Positions 45,676-55,153 of a stretch of DNA of 64,000 nucleotides are shown here, one piece after another. How positions within the stretch are numbered: position 1 is the stretch's first letter; the number at the start of each line of letters is the position of its first letter. A program made the translations under genes and the position numbers. Below the pieces are notes generated by a model. That model was not told the origin of the DNA. It saw nothing but the letters and a program-made list of their open reading frames with translations, and made no database searches. The DNA is from Alkalibacterium olivapovliticus (GTDB taxonomy: Bacteria; Bacillota; Bacilli; Lactobacillales; Carnobacteriaceae_A): assembly GCF_003003275.1 (NCBI RefSeq), contig NZ_PVTO01000001.1, positions 124,001 through 188,000 of the forward strand, written 5' to 3'.

Positions 45676-46755
45676 ATGACTAGTTTGAAATTGATTGAAG
45701 AGTTGAGTAATGCATACGGGGCACCGGGATTCGAAGACAATGTCATTGATGTGGTACTTAAGCACAAAGGGAATTTGAAAGCTAAACGGGATAATTTGAA
45801 GAATCTTTATCTTTATCCAGAAAACTATGATGAATCCAAGCCAACCATCATACTGGATGCTCATTTGGATGAAGTAGCGTTCATTGTCAGCTATATCGAT
45901 AGTAACGGACTACTGGGCATTGAAATGCTAGGGAGATGGGAATGGTATAACGTGTCTGCCCATCTGTTTATGGTCAGAGATCGAAATGGGAAGTATGTAA
46001 AAGGCATTATAGGGTCTAAGCCTCCCCATTTTCTGACGCCAGAGGAACGTGAAAATGGATTGAAGATGTCAGACTTGAAGGTTGATGTGGGAGCGACTTC
46101 CAGAGATGAAGTCATCCGCTCATTTGGTATTGACGTCGGGGCACCAATCGTCCCTTCTGTCCAGTTTGATTATAATGAACAGAATCAGACTATGCTTGGA
46201 AAGGCCTTTGATAACCGATTAGGCTGTGCAGCTGTCATTGACACGCTCAAAGCACTTGAAAAGGAAGACTTGCCTGTAAATGTAGTTGGTGCACTGGCGT
46301 CTCAGGAAGAAGTCGGTCTGCGCGGGGCAACCGTTACGGCTAATCGCATAAATCCTGACTTTGCAATCGTATTTGAAGGCACACCCTCAGATGATTACGC
46401 TAAACCAGTCGACCAATCTCAGGCTCGAATGGGATATGGTCCACAAATAAGACATAAAGACAGCAGCTATATCGCTAACGAAGAATGGATCAAACTGGTC
46501 AATCAAGTGTGTGCAGCAAACAAGATACCCGTACAACATGCTGTCCGCGAAGGCGGCGGGACGAATGCCGGTAAAATACATGTAAATAATCTTGGCGTCC
46601 CTGTCCTGGTGCTCGGGGTACCGAGTCGATACGCACACACTCATCACCTATTTGCCTCATTTAAAGACTATACACACACAGTTAAGCTGGCAGTCGAATC
46701 CATTAAAGCAATCGATGCAGCCTTTTTGAATCAGTTTGAGGTTGAATACGACTAG
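45676..46755 (+). CDS. M42-family metallopeptidase (glutamyl/endo-aminopeptidase type)
   Basis: M42 enzymes are cytosolic, large oligomeric aminopeptidases that finish peptide degradation. Metal ligands are in DAHLDEVAF, the bridging aspartate in KAFDNRLGC, and the catalytic and metal glutamates in ASQEEVGLRGA; a later ligand histidine is in RYAHTHH. Length (359 aa) is typical. A GGGGGAAT site precedes the ATG. It is divergent from the rsgA leader and converges on the GNAT gene. Confidence 0.92.
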   Translation: MTSLKLIEELSNAYGAPGFEDNVIDVVLKHKGNLKAKRDNLKNLYLYPENYDESKPTIILDAHLDEVAFIVSYIDSNGLLGIEMLGRWEWYNVSAHLFMVRDRNGKYVKGIIGSKPPHFLTPEERENGLKMSDLKVDVGATSRDEVIRSFGIDVGAPIVPSVQFDYNEQNQTMLGKAFDNRLGCAAVIDTLKALEKEDLPVNVVGALASQEEVGLRGATVTANRINPDFAIVFEGTPSDDYAKPVDQSQARMGYGPQIRHKDSSYIANEEWIKLVNQVCAANKIPVQHAVREGGGTNAGKIHVNNLGVPVLVLGVPSRYAHTHHLFASFKDYTHTVKLAVESIKAIDAAFLNQFEVEYD

Positions 46756-46763
46756 ATATGGTT

Positions 46764-46822
46764 TAAAAAAACGTTCAGTTCTCTCACTAAGGTAATCAAG
46801 TGATGAGTCTGAACGTTTTTTA
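46764..46822. terminator. Bidirectional terminator
   Basis: AAAAAACGTTCAG pairs with CTGAACGTTTTTT across a loop that contains a small CTCACT/AGTGATGAG hairpin. It serves the M42 gene and the convergent GNAT gene. Confidence 0.8.
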
Positions 46823-46835
46823 ATACACTCCTCTT

Positions 46836-47663
46836 CTAAAAGGAGAATTCGATTCCCTTATATGAAAAGGATTCTGTTAATCCAATCTTCTTGGCGACCT
46901 TTTGTGAAACGGTGTTGGATTCCATGCAGTCCCAGTAAGGGGTTAGATTCTCATAAATACACATTTGAACAAAAGCATATGCTGCAAACTGGGCCAGCTG
47001 CTTGTTCTGGTGACTGGTGACCGTTTCGATATCGATACAGAATGTGTTCTTATAAACAAAACTTGAAAAGCACAAACTGACGACAGAATTATCGCCGACA
47101 ATACAGTACCCTATTCCATTGTCAAAAAAGGCCTGGGAAGTGGACCAGAATGTATCAATCTTAGACCGTAAAAAGGAGCTGTTGTGAATCGCGTAATCAC
47201 TATTATAATAAAAGTCTGGTGTGATTTCTTTCAGTTGATAGTTGCTGGGAATAAGCTGAGGCAGAGGCGGCAAGTCGTGTTTGTCTTTCAACGTAAATAC
47301 AATCTGTTTCCAGCTGCTGGTTTCCCGGTCTTTGAAAAGATCATCCAGAACCCTATCCCACCGTTGATGATTACCCATCCCTTCAAACCAGCTCAATTCT
47401 TCTTTCTCAGCCTCTGCTTTGATGACAGTATCAATAAAATCCGAGATGTAATCAGTAAACTGACGATTCTGCTCATCACCAATAAAAATAAAGCCGTCAT
47501 TATTTCCGAGCCAGATCAGTCCTGTGGAAGGATCGGATAAATCATCTACAAAGATGCGTCCTGGATTAGTCCCTCTAATAACTGCTTTCGCTTCCACCTG
47601 ACCGTCTGGGTTCACCAATTTTCTGCACTTCCGAAAGTCGGATTGATTCAACTCATAAATCAT
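46836..47663 (-). CDS. GNAT-family acetyltransferase
   Basis: The 275-residue protein has an N-terminal ~125-residue region and a C-terminal GNAT fold resembling the GNAT_acetyltran family (PF12746): CIDIETVTSHQNKQLAQFAAYAFVQMC is the acetyl-CoA-binding strand-helix, here shown in two overlapping parts CIDIETVTSHQNKQ and LAQFAAYAFVQMC. The end reads DCMESNTVSQKVAKKIG, typical of GNATs. The ATG at 47663 follows GAGGTGA, so the longer upstream frame is not used. Substrate unknown. Confidence 0.8.
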   Translation of the reverse strand: MIYELNQSDFRKCRKLVNPDGQVEAKAVIRGTNPGRIFVDDLSDPSTGLIWLGNNDGFIFIGDEQNRQFTDYISDFIDTVIKAEAEKEELSWFEGMGNHQRWDRVLDDLFKDRETSSWKQIVFTLKDKHDLPPLPQLIPSNYQLKEITPDFYYNSDYAIHNSSFLRSKIDTFWSTSQAFFDNGIGYCIVGDNSVVSLCFSSFVYKNTFCIDIETVTSHQNKQLAQFAAYAFVQMCIYENLTPYWDCMESNTVSQKVAKKIGLTESFSYKGIEFSF

Positions 47664-47905
47664 AAAGTCACCTCTTCCCTGTTCAGTTATAGTTAACATA
47701 AGCACTGTCACCTATGCATTTATTTTATGATTATACAAAAATGGAAAACTAGATTCAACTATCATACCTTCTCGTAAAATATGTTGCTGAAGTAATCTCT
47801 TTTATATACTATAGTATTTAAGAAGTCTAAAGTAAACGATTTCATTAAAGTTATTCTTAACTAAATTGTTTTGATCCTAAACTAGAGTGACGGGAGTTAC
47901 AACAA

Positions 47906-48541
47906 ATGAAAAAAATAAAATACAGTTTAATATCCTTATCCTCACTGATCCTGCTGGTCGCCTGTGATGCAGATGATGAAGTGGCTGAAGACGATGCAGC
48001 GAAGATCAGTCAGCTGGAAGAAACGGTAGCCGCCAGCCAAGTAAAGATAGAAGCACTTGAAAGCACAGTTGCTGAAAATAATGAACTGATCGAAAATCGC
48101 TCAGCTGAGTTCTCTTACCTATCAGAATTGACAGAAGCTGACTTAGAAGCTTACAACACATTTCTCGAAGACTATGATACAAAGGTCTTAGAGAATTATT
48201 CACCGGAAAATATTTTGCTGCTCTACTTTCATTCGGTAGTCATGAGTGACTGGGAAGCCATTTATGAACTGACCTATGATGGAGGGGGTCTTCCTGATCG
48301 AGATGAGTTCAATGAGGTGTTTTACACAGCCTACAATACTCAATCCATGCTTGAATCTGCTTTAGACTACCGGTATTATGACACACTCGAAGCAAGGAGT
48401 GACACTCAGTCTGAAGATGACGTGTCTGTAGAAATTAGTGTGGCCATAGGGGTCTCTCGCTTCTCAACTGTATACGGCTTGAAAAGAGAAAATGACATCT
48501 GGAAAATGGACGTATTGTATTTGCTTGAAGACGATAGTTGA
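47906..48541 (+). CDS. Acidic lipoprotein with coiled coil, function unknown
   Basis: The N-terminus is a lipoprotein signal (MKKIKYSLISLSSLILLVAC, cysteine 20) followed by an Asp/Glu patch. Residues ~33-70 form a heptad-like coiled coil (ISQLEETVAASQVKIEALE). The C-terminal ~120 residues look like a small alpha+beta domain of the NTF2 type (YFHSVVMSDWEAIYELTYDG ... IWKMDVLYLL). No named family is recognised. It is monocistronic with a terminator. Confidence 0.7.
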   Translation: MKKIKYSLISLSSLILLVACDADDEVAEDDAAKISQLEETVAASQVKIEALESTVAENNELIENRSAEFSYLSELTEADLEAYNTFLEDYDTKVLENYSPENILLLYFHSVVMSDWEAIYELTYDGGGLPDRDEFNEVFYTAYNTQSMLESALDYRYYDTLEARSDTQSEDDVSVEISVAIGVSRFSTVYGLKRENDIWKMDVLYLLEDDS

Positions 48542-48548
48542 ATTTAGT

Positions 48549-48588
48549 TAAGAGTGAATAGTTGAATTCAGCTGTTCGCTCTTTTTTG
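48549..48588 (+). terminator. Terminator of the lipoprotein gene
   Basis: AAGAGTGAATAGTT pairs imperfectly with AGCTGTTCGCTCTT, then TTTT. Confidence 0.7.
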
Positions 48589-48602
48589 ACCATTAAAGGC
48601 AT

Positions 48603-48641
48603 AAAAAAAGCCACCATTCTAGTAAAAGAATGATGACTTTC
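48603..48641 (-). terminator. Terminator of rplS
   Basis: On the minus strand AAAGTCATCATTC pairs with GAATGGTGGCTTT around an eight-base loop and runs into seven Ts. Confidence 0.85.
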
Positions 48642-48654
48642 TAAAACTATTAAA

Positions 48655-49011
48655 TTAGTTAGTTTTACGTACGCGTTCTTGGATACGAGCAGCTTTTCCT
48701 CGTAGGTTACGTAAGTAGTACAATTTAGCACGACGTACACGACCTTGACGAGTCACTTCAAGTTTTGCAACACGTGGTGAATGAACTGGGAAAGTACGTT
48801 CAACGCCAACTCCGCCTGAAATCTTACGAACAGTATACATTTCGCTGATTCCTTGTCCGCGACGTTTAATTACTACGCCTTCGAATAGCTGAATACGTTC
48901 ACGTTCACCCTCTACGATACGAGCATGTACTCGAACACTGTCTCCTGGACGGAAATCCGGTAAGTCTGTACGTAGTTGTTCTTGTGTGATTGCTTCAATC
49001 AATGGATTCAT
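48655..49011 (-). CDS. rplS: 50S ribosomal protein L19
   Basis: L19 sits at the 30S-50S interface. The 118-residue sequence is a full match to the family: [43 protein letters not shown] and [20 protein letters not shown] segments (quoted in part). The start at 49011 follows AGGAGAAGG. It is the last gene of the rpsP-khpA-rimM-trmD-rplS order and is separated from trmD by a 140-bp leader that appears to carry an L19 autoregulatory structure. Confidence 0.97.
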   Translation of the reverse strand: MNPLIEAITQEQLRTDLPDFRPGDSVRVHARIVEGERERIQLFEGVVIKRRGQGISEMYTVRKISGGVGVERTFPVHSPRVAKLEVTRQGRVRRAKLYYLRNLRGKAARIQERVRKTN

Positions 49012-49021
49012 TTTATCCTTC

Positions 49022-49085
49022 TCCTCTCGCGCAACACTCATAGGATCAAGTCCCAGCGGAAAATTGCGTAATAAAAGTGGTTGCC
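49022..49085 (-). promoter_or_regulatory. L19 ribosomal protein leader (autoregulatory RNA)
   Basis: The minus-strand segment CCGCTGGGACTTGATCCTAT is flanked by TACGCAATTT and GTGTTGCGCGAG, whose arms pair. This resembles the known Firmicutes L19 leader (Rfam L19_leader), placed directly before the rplS ribosome binding site. The assignment rests on recollection of that motif. Confidence 0.6.
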
Positions 49086-49151
49086 CACTCAGTTATTTAC
49101 TTTACCATATTAGGTTTTAAGTGTAAAGGTCTTTTGCTTGATTTATCTATT

Positions 49152-49901
49152 TTACAGAGTGTTTTCAGGTTGTTCAGCGGTCCATTCAGCGATCCACTGC
49201 TGTTCCTGTTTAGTCAGCTCACGTTTGACCAGCATATCCGGCCGTCTCTGGAATGTGCGCTTCAACGATTCTTTATGACGCCATTCGTCGATTTTACCGT
49301 GATTCCCACTCATCAGCACATCTGGTACAGCCATCCCCTTAAAGTCCGCTGGACGAGTGTAATGCGGATGTTCGAGTAAACCGCTTGAATGTGAATCCGT
49401 CTGAGCAGAAGCCGCATTTCCAAGGACATTCGGCAACAGGCGCACGGAAGCATCAATCATCACCATAGCCGCCAGTTCGCCCCCAGTGAGAACATAATCG
49501 CCTAGAGACACTTCATCTGTAACCAGTGAACGAATACGCTCGTCATATCCTTCATAATGGCCACATAGAAAGACGAGGTGCTCTTCTTCTGAAAATTCCT
49601 CAGCCATTGCCTGATCGAACGGTTTGCCTGCAGGATCCATCAAAATAACACGCTTTTTAGTTTCAGGATCACGTTCATTGATCGAATCCATGGCTTCAAA
49701 TAGCGGTTCAGGTTTTAAGAGCATCCCCGCTCCCCCACCATATGGCGTATCATCGACAACTTGGTGCTTCCCTTTTCCAAACTGTCTAAAATTCACCCGG
49801 TTGACTTCAACGATACCTTTGTCGATCGCCCGACTGACGATAGAGTGACCCAGTGGGCCGTCAAACATTTCTGGAAAGAGTGTGACAACGTCTATCTTCA
49901 T
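49152..49901 (-). CDS. trmD: tRNA (guanine-37-N1)-methyltransferase
   Basis: TrmD methylates G37 next to the anticodon in tRNAs reading CNN/CGG codons, preventing +1 frameshifting. The trefoil-knot SPOUT domain shows [31 protein letters not shown] and [14 protein letters not shown]. Length (249 aa) is normal. Its ATG overlaps the rimM stop by four bases. Confidence 0.97.
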   Translation of the reverse strand: MKIDVVTLFPEMFDGPLGHSIVSRAIDKGIVEVNRVNFRQFGKGKHQVVDDTPYGGGAGMLLKPEPLFEAMDSINERDPETKKRVILMDPAGKPFDQAMAEEFSEEEHLVFLCGHYEGYDERIRSLVTDEVSLGDYVLTGGELAAMVMIDASVRLLPNVLGNAASAQTDSHSSGLLEHPHYTRPADFKGMAVPDVLMSGNHGKIDEWRHKESLKRTFQRRPDMLVKRELTKQEQQWIAEWTAEQPENTL

Positions 49902-50413
49902 TCGTCCAGCCCTTCCATAATATGAACAGAAATGACGCCCTGTTCGATATCGACATCAAGGATCACAGATTCGATATAAGGCAGTAATAGGTCTTTCTTG
50001 CCTTGTCTCTGAACGACCCAGACATCATTTGCTCCAGGGGACAGAACTTCTTTGATTTTACCGATTTCCTCATTCGTATCATTATCGATCACTTTGAGGC
50101 CGACAACTTCATGAATGTAAAACTCGTCTTGCGGTAAATCTAGTAAGAGATCTTCGCTGACGCGCAGCGTCCCACCAACAAACTTTTCCACCTGATTGAT
50201 ATTGAAATAGTCTTCAAACGTCAGTAAATCAAACGTTTTATGCTGACGGTGACTGCGGACTTTCAGCTCCACCTTTTCATTATCTTTTCCAAACCAGGTC
50301 AAAGGGGCTCCGGCGTAATAGCGCTCCTGTGGGTTGGTCGTAATCGACATGACCCGAACCTCTCCCTTTAACCCGTGCGTGTTCACGATCTTTCCTACGT
50401 CATAATACTCCAT
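49898..50413 (-). CDS. rimM: Ribosome maturation factor RimM
   Basis: RimM binds S19 and assists 30S head assembly. The N-terminal beta-barrel has [16 protein letters not shown] and the C-terminal PRC-barrel contains [24 protein letters not shown]. Length is 171 aa from the ATG at 50413, six bases behind GAGGAG. It overlaps trmD by four bases. A terminator-like hairpin lies just upstream (50441-50473). Confidence 0.95.
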   Translation of the reverse strand: MEYYDVGKIVNTHGLKGEVRVMSITTNPQERYYAGAPLTWFGKDNEKVELKVRSHRQHKTFDLLTFEDYFNINQVEKFVGGTLRVSEDLLLDLPQDEFYIHEVVGLKVIDNDTNEEIGKIKEVLSPGANDVWVVQRQGKKDLLLPYIESVILDVDIEQGVISVHIMEGLDE

Positions 50414-50440
50414 CTTGTGCTCCTCTCGGATAGTGGTCAT

Positions 50441-50473
50441 AAAAAAAGGGATGGACTCTAAGAGCCACCCCAA
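50441..50473 (-). terminator. Intrinsic terminator between khpA and rimM
   Basis: On the minus strand GGGGTGGCTCT and AGAGTCCATCCC pair around a two- to three-base turn and are followed by seven Ts. It would interrupt the rpsP-khpA-rimM-trmD transcript or act as an attenuator. Confidence 0.75.
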
Positions 50474-50526
50474 TTCAATCTTTACTGCTATGTGTGATTG
50501 TCATGGGTACGCCTCAGCGTGATGAC

Positions 50527-50772
50527 TTAATCAACTATTGTTAGACGTACACGTTTGGGTCCGTCGAATTGTATGCTGTAGACAATTGCACGAATCGCTT
50601 TAGCAATACGGCCTCGTTTACCAATGACACGTCCGACATCATCTGAATGAACAGCCAGCAGGTACTCGTGAAACTCATCGGTTTCTTTCAAGTCCAGCTT
50701 GACCTCATCTGGATGACTGACTAAAGGTTCAACTATAGTTTTAATCAACTCTCGCATTTCTTTATCAGTCAT
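50527..50772 (-). CDS. khpA: KH-domain RNA-binding protein KhpA
   Basis: KhpA (YlqC) is an 81-residue KH protein that pairs with KhpB/Jag in post-transcriptional control of cell elongation in Firmicutes. The KH loop reads VIGKRGRIAKAIRAIVY. It lies ~110 bp behind rpsP in the usual rpsP-khpA-rimM order. Confidence 0.92.
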   Translation of the reverse strand: MTDKEMRELIKTIVEPLVSHPDEVKLDLKETDEFHEYLLAVHSDDVGRVIGKRGRIAKAIRAIVYSIQFDGPKRVRLTIVD

Positions 50773-50884
50773 AGTACCATCCTTTTTAAATAGCCTCAGT
50801 ATATAGAAGGAAGAAAAGAAAGACTGCCAGTATTAAAACAGACACCATTCTTTTCTTCTTCAACGATTAATTTAATTAGAACAA

Positions 50885-51157
50885 TTATTTAGCGTATTTC
50901 TGATCGTGGAATTTTTTGATGATTCCTTCTTTAGAAAGTAAGTTTTTAACTGTATCAGAAGGTTTTGCGCCTTCTTTCAACCATTTCATAACTAACTCTT
51001 CGTCGATCTTCACTTCAGCTGGTTTTGAAACCGGGTTGTAAGTTCCTACTTGTTCAATAATGCGTCCATCACGTGGAGCACGTGAATCAGCAACAACTAA
51101 ACGGTAAAAAGGATTTCTTTTAGACCCCATACGTTTCATACGAATTTTTACTGCCAT
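50885..51157 (-). CDS. rpsP: 30S ribosomal protein S16
   Basis: The 90-residue protein has the S16 hallmarks [29 protein letters not shown] (quoted in parts: [24 protein letters not shown]) and the YNP motif. A GGAGGTGCAAGTTAA stretch with a strong ribosome binding site precedes the ATG at 51157. It heads the leftward block khpA-rimM-trmD-rplS. Confidence 0.97.
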   Translation of the reverse strand: MAVKIRMKRMGSKRNPFYRLVVADSRAPRDGRIIEQVGTYNPVSKPAEVKIDEELVMKWLKEGAKPSDTVKNLLSKEGIIKKFHDQKYAK

Positions 51158-51367
51158 TTAACTTGCACCTCCTGTTAATTTATAAGGATATCTTTATGTT
51201 TAAAGAACCTTTAATCTGAGTTTTCTGCTTAATCAAACTCACAAAATGTATCTTACCATGCAATAAAAAGAATGTAAAGTGTTTTTTCTTTACAGAAGGA
51301 AAAAAGCATAAAATGTATCTCCCCTCTTTTGTGTTATATTAGAGTGAAATAGAAGGGATGTGTTTAA

Positions 51368-51724
51368 ATGACGATAGAAGATCAGGATTTTATGATGCGA
51401 CAAATCAAGCTGATGGCCAAAGGAATCGGTGTGTTTTTAGATATCTCTTCCCTAAAGGAATTATTTAAACTGGAATTCTCCTTTGACGATGAACTGACTG
51501 ACCCTGAAATAGAAGGCATCATTTTCCTTGCCCGTACAGAGGAGCTGATTGATAAAAACCTGCTTTCCAGAGAAGAACTCGAAGAAGTCCTAAACACCTC
51601 TTCTGAAAGAATTGATCAGCTATTAAGTAGTCAGGCTCAGCCAAACGGCGAAGAACGGGAAAAGCTGGAACAGCTGATCGATGACAAACAGTACTGGATG
51701 GACCAGGACGATACAGACTATTAA
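51368..51724 (+). CDS. Small acidic protein, possibly DUF6483-like
   Basis: The 118-residue product is acidic and helical. Its start (IEDQDFMMRQIKLMAKGIG) resembles small Firmicutes proteins of the DUF6483 type, but I cannot confirm this. The ATG follows GAAGGGATG at fair distance. It lies in the opposite direction to the flanking ribosomal and SRP genes. No function is known. Confidence 0.65.
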   Translation: MTIEDQDFMMRQIKLMAKGIGVFLDISSLKELFKLEFSFDDELTDPEIEGIIFLARTEELIDKNLLSREELEEVLNTSSERIDQLLSSQAQPNGEEREKLEQLIDDKQYWMDQDDTDY

Positions 51725-52088
51725 ATACGCTTTAAAGGATGGCGTCGGATTGAAAATGAAGGGTTGTCTGCATCTCAACATGCCACTTTAGATGAGTTGC
51801 ATGTAAAGAGCATTTACCCTTCAACTCACCTGTTTAGCTTTCTGAGTTGCTTCTAAACCGATCGACTAAGTGCAAGTGAAAAAAGGAAGCATTCTGAGTT
51901 AAAGCTGAAGCAGTGACTAACTTCAACTCAGTTCATCAGGTCATATAAGTTAAAGATAGTCAGCCTGACTATCCTCAACTGAGAAACGATTCTATTTAAG
52001 CTAAGGATAAAAAACAGAAAGGCCTCATCTCAAACCTGTCCAGCCTCTCACTTGAGCCGTAAAGCATTCAGAACCAATAGAAAGACGA
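51725..52088. other. Non-coding region with three consecutive hairpins sharing TGAGTTG/CAACTCA-type arms
   Basis: No gene is seen. TGAGTTG (51794) pairs with CAACTCA (to 51831). CTGAGTT..GAAG (from 51894) pairs with CTTC-AACTCAG (to 51931). AGTTAAAGATAGTCAG (51949 onward) pairs with CTGACTATCCTCAACT (to 51980), which is the strongest. None has a clear T tract, so they are not simple terminators. Confidence 0.5.
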
Positions 52089-52156
52089 AAAAACACATTT
52101 CTTCAACTGATATCGAAGGAAAGCCTTCAAGGTCAGTTCAGAAATGTGTTTTTAGT
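52089..52156 (-). terminator. Terminator of ffh
   Basis: On the minus strand AAAAACACATTTCTGAACTGA pairs (one bulge) with TCAGTTGAAGAAATGTGTTTTT, shown here as arms at 52137-52156 and 52089-52110, followed by TTC. Confidence 0.75.
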
Positions 52157-52164
52157 TTAATTAT

Positions 52165-53610
52165 TTATTTCTTTTTCTTTTTAACGATCTTCTTCTTTTT
52201 CTTCTTGCTGTTCTTTTTGGACATGCTGTTCATAGCCATTTTGCCGAGCTTACCTTTAACGCCACCACCGAGCAGTTTGTCCATACCGGGCATGCCGCCC
52301 ATATTGCCATTGGACATTTTGCTCATCATCTCTTTAGACTGTTTGAACTGTTTGATCATGCGGTTGACTTCAGCGATGTCACGGGCAGACCCTTTAGCGA
52401 TTCGGCGTCTACGCTTTTGAGACAACAGATCTGGATCCTCACGTTCAGCTGGAGTCATAGACAACACAATAGCTTTCATGTGCGCAATGTCTTTAGGATC
52501 CATCTGGAAGTCTGCCATGCCGGGAACGTTACTCATTCCTGGAATCATTTTAAGAATGTCTTCCATTGGCCCCATGTTTGTCATCTGGTCCATTTGTTCA
52601 ATAAAGTCATTGAAGTCATAACGGTTTTCACGCATCTTCTCGGCCATTTCATTGGCACGGTCTTCGTCGACTTCCTGCTGGGCGCGTTCGATCAGGGTAA
52701 GAATATCACCCATCCCCAGGATACGGTTAGCCATACGGTCCGGATAAAACGGCTCTAAGGCTTCCAGTTTTTCACCAGTACCGGTGAACTTGATAGGTTT
52801 ATTCGTAACGGAACGGATAGACAGTGCCGCACCCCCACGAGTATCACCATCCAGTTTAGTCAAGATGACACTTGTAATATTCAAACGTTCATTAAAGGAA
52901 TCTGCCACGTTAACGGCATCCTGTCCTGTCATCGCATCGACGACCAGGAAGATTTCATGTGGGTTGACAGTCTGTTTCACATTTTCCAATTCGTCCATCA
53001 GGGTTTCATCGATGTGCAGACGACCGGCCGTATCAATAATAACGACGTCGCGGTTTTCGTCTTTCGCCATCTGAACCCCTTTTTCAGCAATTTCGACCGG
53101 GCTGACTTGATCGCCCATACTGAAGACTGGAATATCCAAATCGCGCCCAAGCGTTTCAAGCTGATCGATCGCAGCGGGACGATAAATATCGGCCGCAACC
53201 ATCATCGGTTTTTTGTTCTCGTGTTTACGCAGGTAGTTCGCCAGTTTACCGGCAGTGGTTGTTTTACCAGCCCCTTGTAAACCAGTCATCATATAAATAG
53301 TGGGTCCTTGTCCAGGTTCAGCGAAGATGATTTTCTCTTGCTCGCCACCCATTAAGGCAGTCAGTTCATCGTTAACGATTTTAACGACCTGTTGTCCACC
53401 ATTCAGGCTCCCCAGTACTTCTTCACCGAGTGACTTTTCACGAACGGTTTTAACAAAATCTCTGACTACTTTATAGTTGACATCGGCTTCCAGTAAGGCT
53501 AACCTTACCTCGCGCATGACGTCTTTGACATCTGCCTCCGTTACTTTTCCCTTTTTACGCAAGCCGGAAAAAGCATCCTGCAGACGTCCTGTTAATCCTT
53601 CAAAGGCCAT
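52165..53610 (-). CDS. ffh: Signal recognition particle protein Ffh
   Basis: Ffh is the SRP54 GTPase that captures signal sequences and docks with FtsY. The NG domain has G1 GLQGAGKTTTAGKLA, DTAGRLHID and TKLDGDTRGGAA. The methionine-rich M domain (from ~320) contains SRRRRIAKGSAR-like RNA-binding KRRRRIAKGSARDI, and the C-terminus is extended by KKNSKKKKKKIVKKKKK. Length (481 aa) is normal. It follows ylxM by seven bases and has a terminator. Confidence 0.97.
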   Translation of the reverse strand: MAFEGLTGRLQDAFSGLRKKGKVTEADVKDVMREVRLALLEADVNYKVVRDFVKTVREKSLGEEVLGSLNGGQQVVKIVNDELTALMGGEQEKIIFAEPGQGPTIYMMTGLQGAGKTTTAGKLANYLRKHENKKPMMVAADIYRPAAIDQLETLGRDLDIPVFSMGDQVSPVEIAEKGVQMAKDENRDVVIIDTAGRLHIDETLMDELENVKQTVNPHEIFLVVDAMTGQDAVNVADSFNERLNITSVILTKLDGDTRGGAALSIRSVTNKPIKFTGTGEKLEALEPFYPDRMANRILGMGDILTLIERAQQEVDEDRANEMAEKMRENRYDFNDFIEQMDQMTNMGPMEDILKMIPGMSNVPGMADFQMDPKDIAHMKAIVLSMTPAEREDPDLLSQKRRRRIAKGSARDIAEVNRMIKQFKQSKEMMSKMSNGNMGGMPGMDKLLGGGVKGKLGKMAMNSMSKKNSKKKKKKIVKKKKK

Positions 53611-53617
53611 ACATGGT

Positions 53618-53965
53618 TCATTCCTCTCTGATTGAATCCAGACTGATTGCTTCTATTAATTCCAGCAGCTGTGCGTCTGAAGCGTGATTTTCATTTACAT
53701 ATTCTTTTAAGGTTTCAACTGCGTCTTTTTTCTTGTCGAATTCTTCGACTAAATGCAGTTTACTTTCGTAGTCATTTAGTATGACTTCTGAGCGCTTGAT
53801 ATTGTCATAAACTGCCTGACGACTCACTGAGAACGCATCTGCGATTTCGCCCAGGGAGTAATCATCACCGTAGTATAACTTCATGTACTCCTGCTGTTTA
53901 ACGGTCAGGAGCGGATGATAAAAGGAGAACAGACTGTTCATTCGCAATGTTTTTTCAAGTTCCAT
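53618..53965 (-). CDS. ylxM: YlxM family putative DNA-binding protein
   Basis: YlxM is a small helix-turn-helix protein (115 aa here, from the ATG at 53965 behind GAAAGGTGA) always found next to ffh; in Streptococcus it contacts the SRP. The HTH is visible as [24 protein letters not shown]. It lies 40 bp behind ftsY and seven bases before ffh, so the three are one transcript. Confidence 0.93.
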   Translation of the reverse strand: MELEKTLRMNSLFSFYHPLLTVKQQEYMKLYYGDDYSLGEIADAFSVSRQAVYDNIKRSEVILNDYESKLHLVEEFDKKKDAVETLKEYVNENHASDAQLLELIEAISLDSIREE

Positions 53966-54005
53966 TCGATTTATCACCTTTCTATTTTCAGCTAGTCTAA
54001 CGGGC

Positions 54006-55112
54006 TTACGAGGTCTGTTCAATCAGTTCCTTAAACAAGCCATAAGCAAATTTCTCAGTATCAAACGGATGAAGATCATTCATCGTTTCTCCGAGCCCGA
54101 CAAATTTAACGGGAATATTTAGTTCCTTCCCGATTGCCAGAACGATCCCACCTTTAGCAGTTCCGTCCATCTTAGTCAAAACGATTCCTGTTACGTTAGT
54201 GGTTTCTTTAAAGATTTTAGCTTGATTGAGCGCGTTCTGTCCAGTGGTCGCATCTAGTACCAGCAGGGTTTCATGAGGAGCGTCCGGAATTTCTCTGGAG
54301 ATAATCCGTTTCATCTTCTCAAGCTCATTCATCAGGTTCTTCTTGTTCTGCAGGCGTCCAGCAGTGTCGATTAAGAGTAAATCTGCGCCGGATTCACGTG
54401 CTGTCGTAATACTATCGTAGACAACAGCCGCTGGGTCTCCACCTTGTTTAGTGGAAATCACTTCTGCACCGACTCGACTACCCCAGATGTTCAGCTGTTC
54501 GATTGCGCCCGCACGGAATGTATCTCCGGCAGCCAGTACGACTTTCTTGCCTTTATCGATATACTGGTGAGCCATTTTGGCAATTGTCGTCGTTTTCCCG
54601 ACCCCGTTGACCCCTACAAACAGGACAACAGTCAGTCCATCTGGATTCTCATTGAATTCGGTATGATCCGGATTGGTCTCTCCGTACATATCCACCATCG
54701 TTCTGACGATTACACGCTCGGCATCTTTCATGCTTCGGATGTTTTCGACTTTGGCTTCGTAACGCAGCGTATCCGCAATCTGCATGGTTGCTTCAAATCC
54801 AACGTCTGATTCGATTAAAAGGTCTTCGAGTTCTTCGAAAAATTCCTCATCTTCGTACCTGAAATTAGCCAGGAGCTCATTTAATCGACGGGTAAAGGAT
54901 ACACGAGATTTTTTCAATCCTTTTTCGTACTGTTCGGTTTCTTTTTTGGTATCTTCAGGTTCTAAAGTCGTATCTTCGGTTACCGGTGCTTCAACTGTTT
55001 CTCTAACGGCTTCCTCTTCTACAGCTTTTTCCTGGATGACTTCCTGTTCTGGTGCGTCCTGTTTTTTATCAGCACCTGTAAAGGCGGATTTGATCTTATC
55101 AAATAATCCCAT
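54006..55112 (-). CDS. ftsY: Signal recognition particle receptor FtsY
   Basis: FtsY is the membrane-associated GTPase receptor for SRP. An acidic A region (about 1-75) is followed by the NG domain with [38 protein letters not shown] and [10 protein letters not shown]. Length (368 aa) is typical of Gram-positive FtsY. It is co-oriented with ylxM and ffh and sits 41 bp behind the HAD gene. Confidence 0.97.
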   Translation of the reverse strand: MGLFDKIKSAFTGADKKQDAPEQEVIQEKAVEEEAVRETVEAPVTEDTTLEPEDTKKETEQYEKGLKKSRVSFTRRLNELLANFRYEDEEFFEELEDLLIESDVGFEATMQIADTLRYEAKVENIRSMKDAERVIVRTMVDMYGETNPDHTEFNENPDGLTVVLFVGVNGVGKTTTIAKMAHQYIDKGKKVVLAAGDTFRAGAIEQLNIWGSRVGAEVISTKQGGDPAAVVYDSITTARESGADLLLIDTAGRLQNKKNLMNELEKMKRIISREIPDAPHETLLVLDATTGQNALNQAKIFKETTNVTGIVLTKMDGTAKGGIVLAIGKELNIPVKFVGLGETMNDLHPFDTEKFAYGLFKELIEQTS

Positions 55113-55153
55113 AATGGACTCACTCTTTCTTTACTTTTTTTGACACATATACA

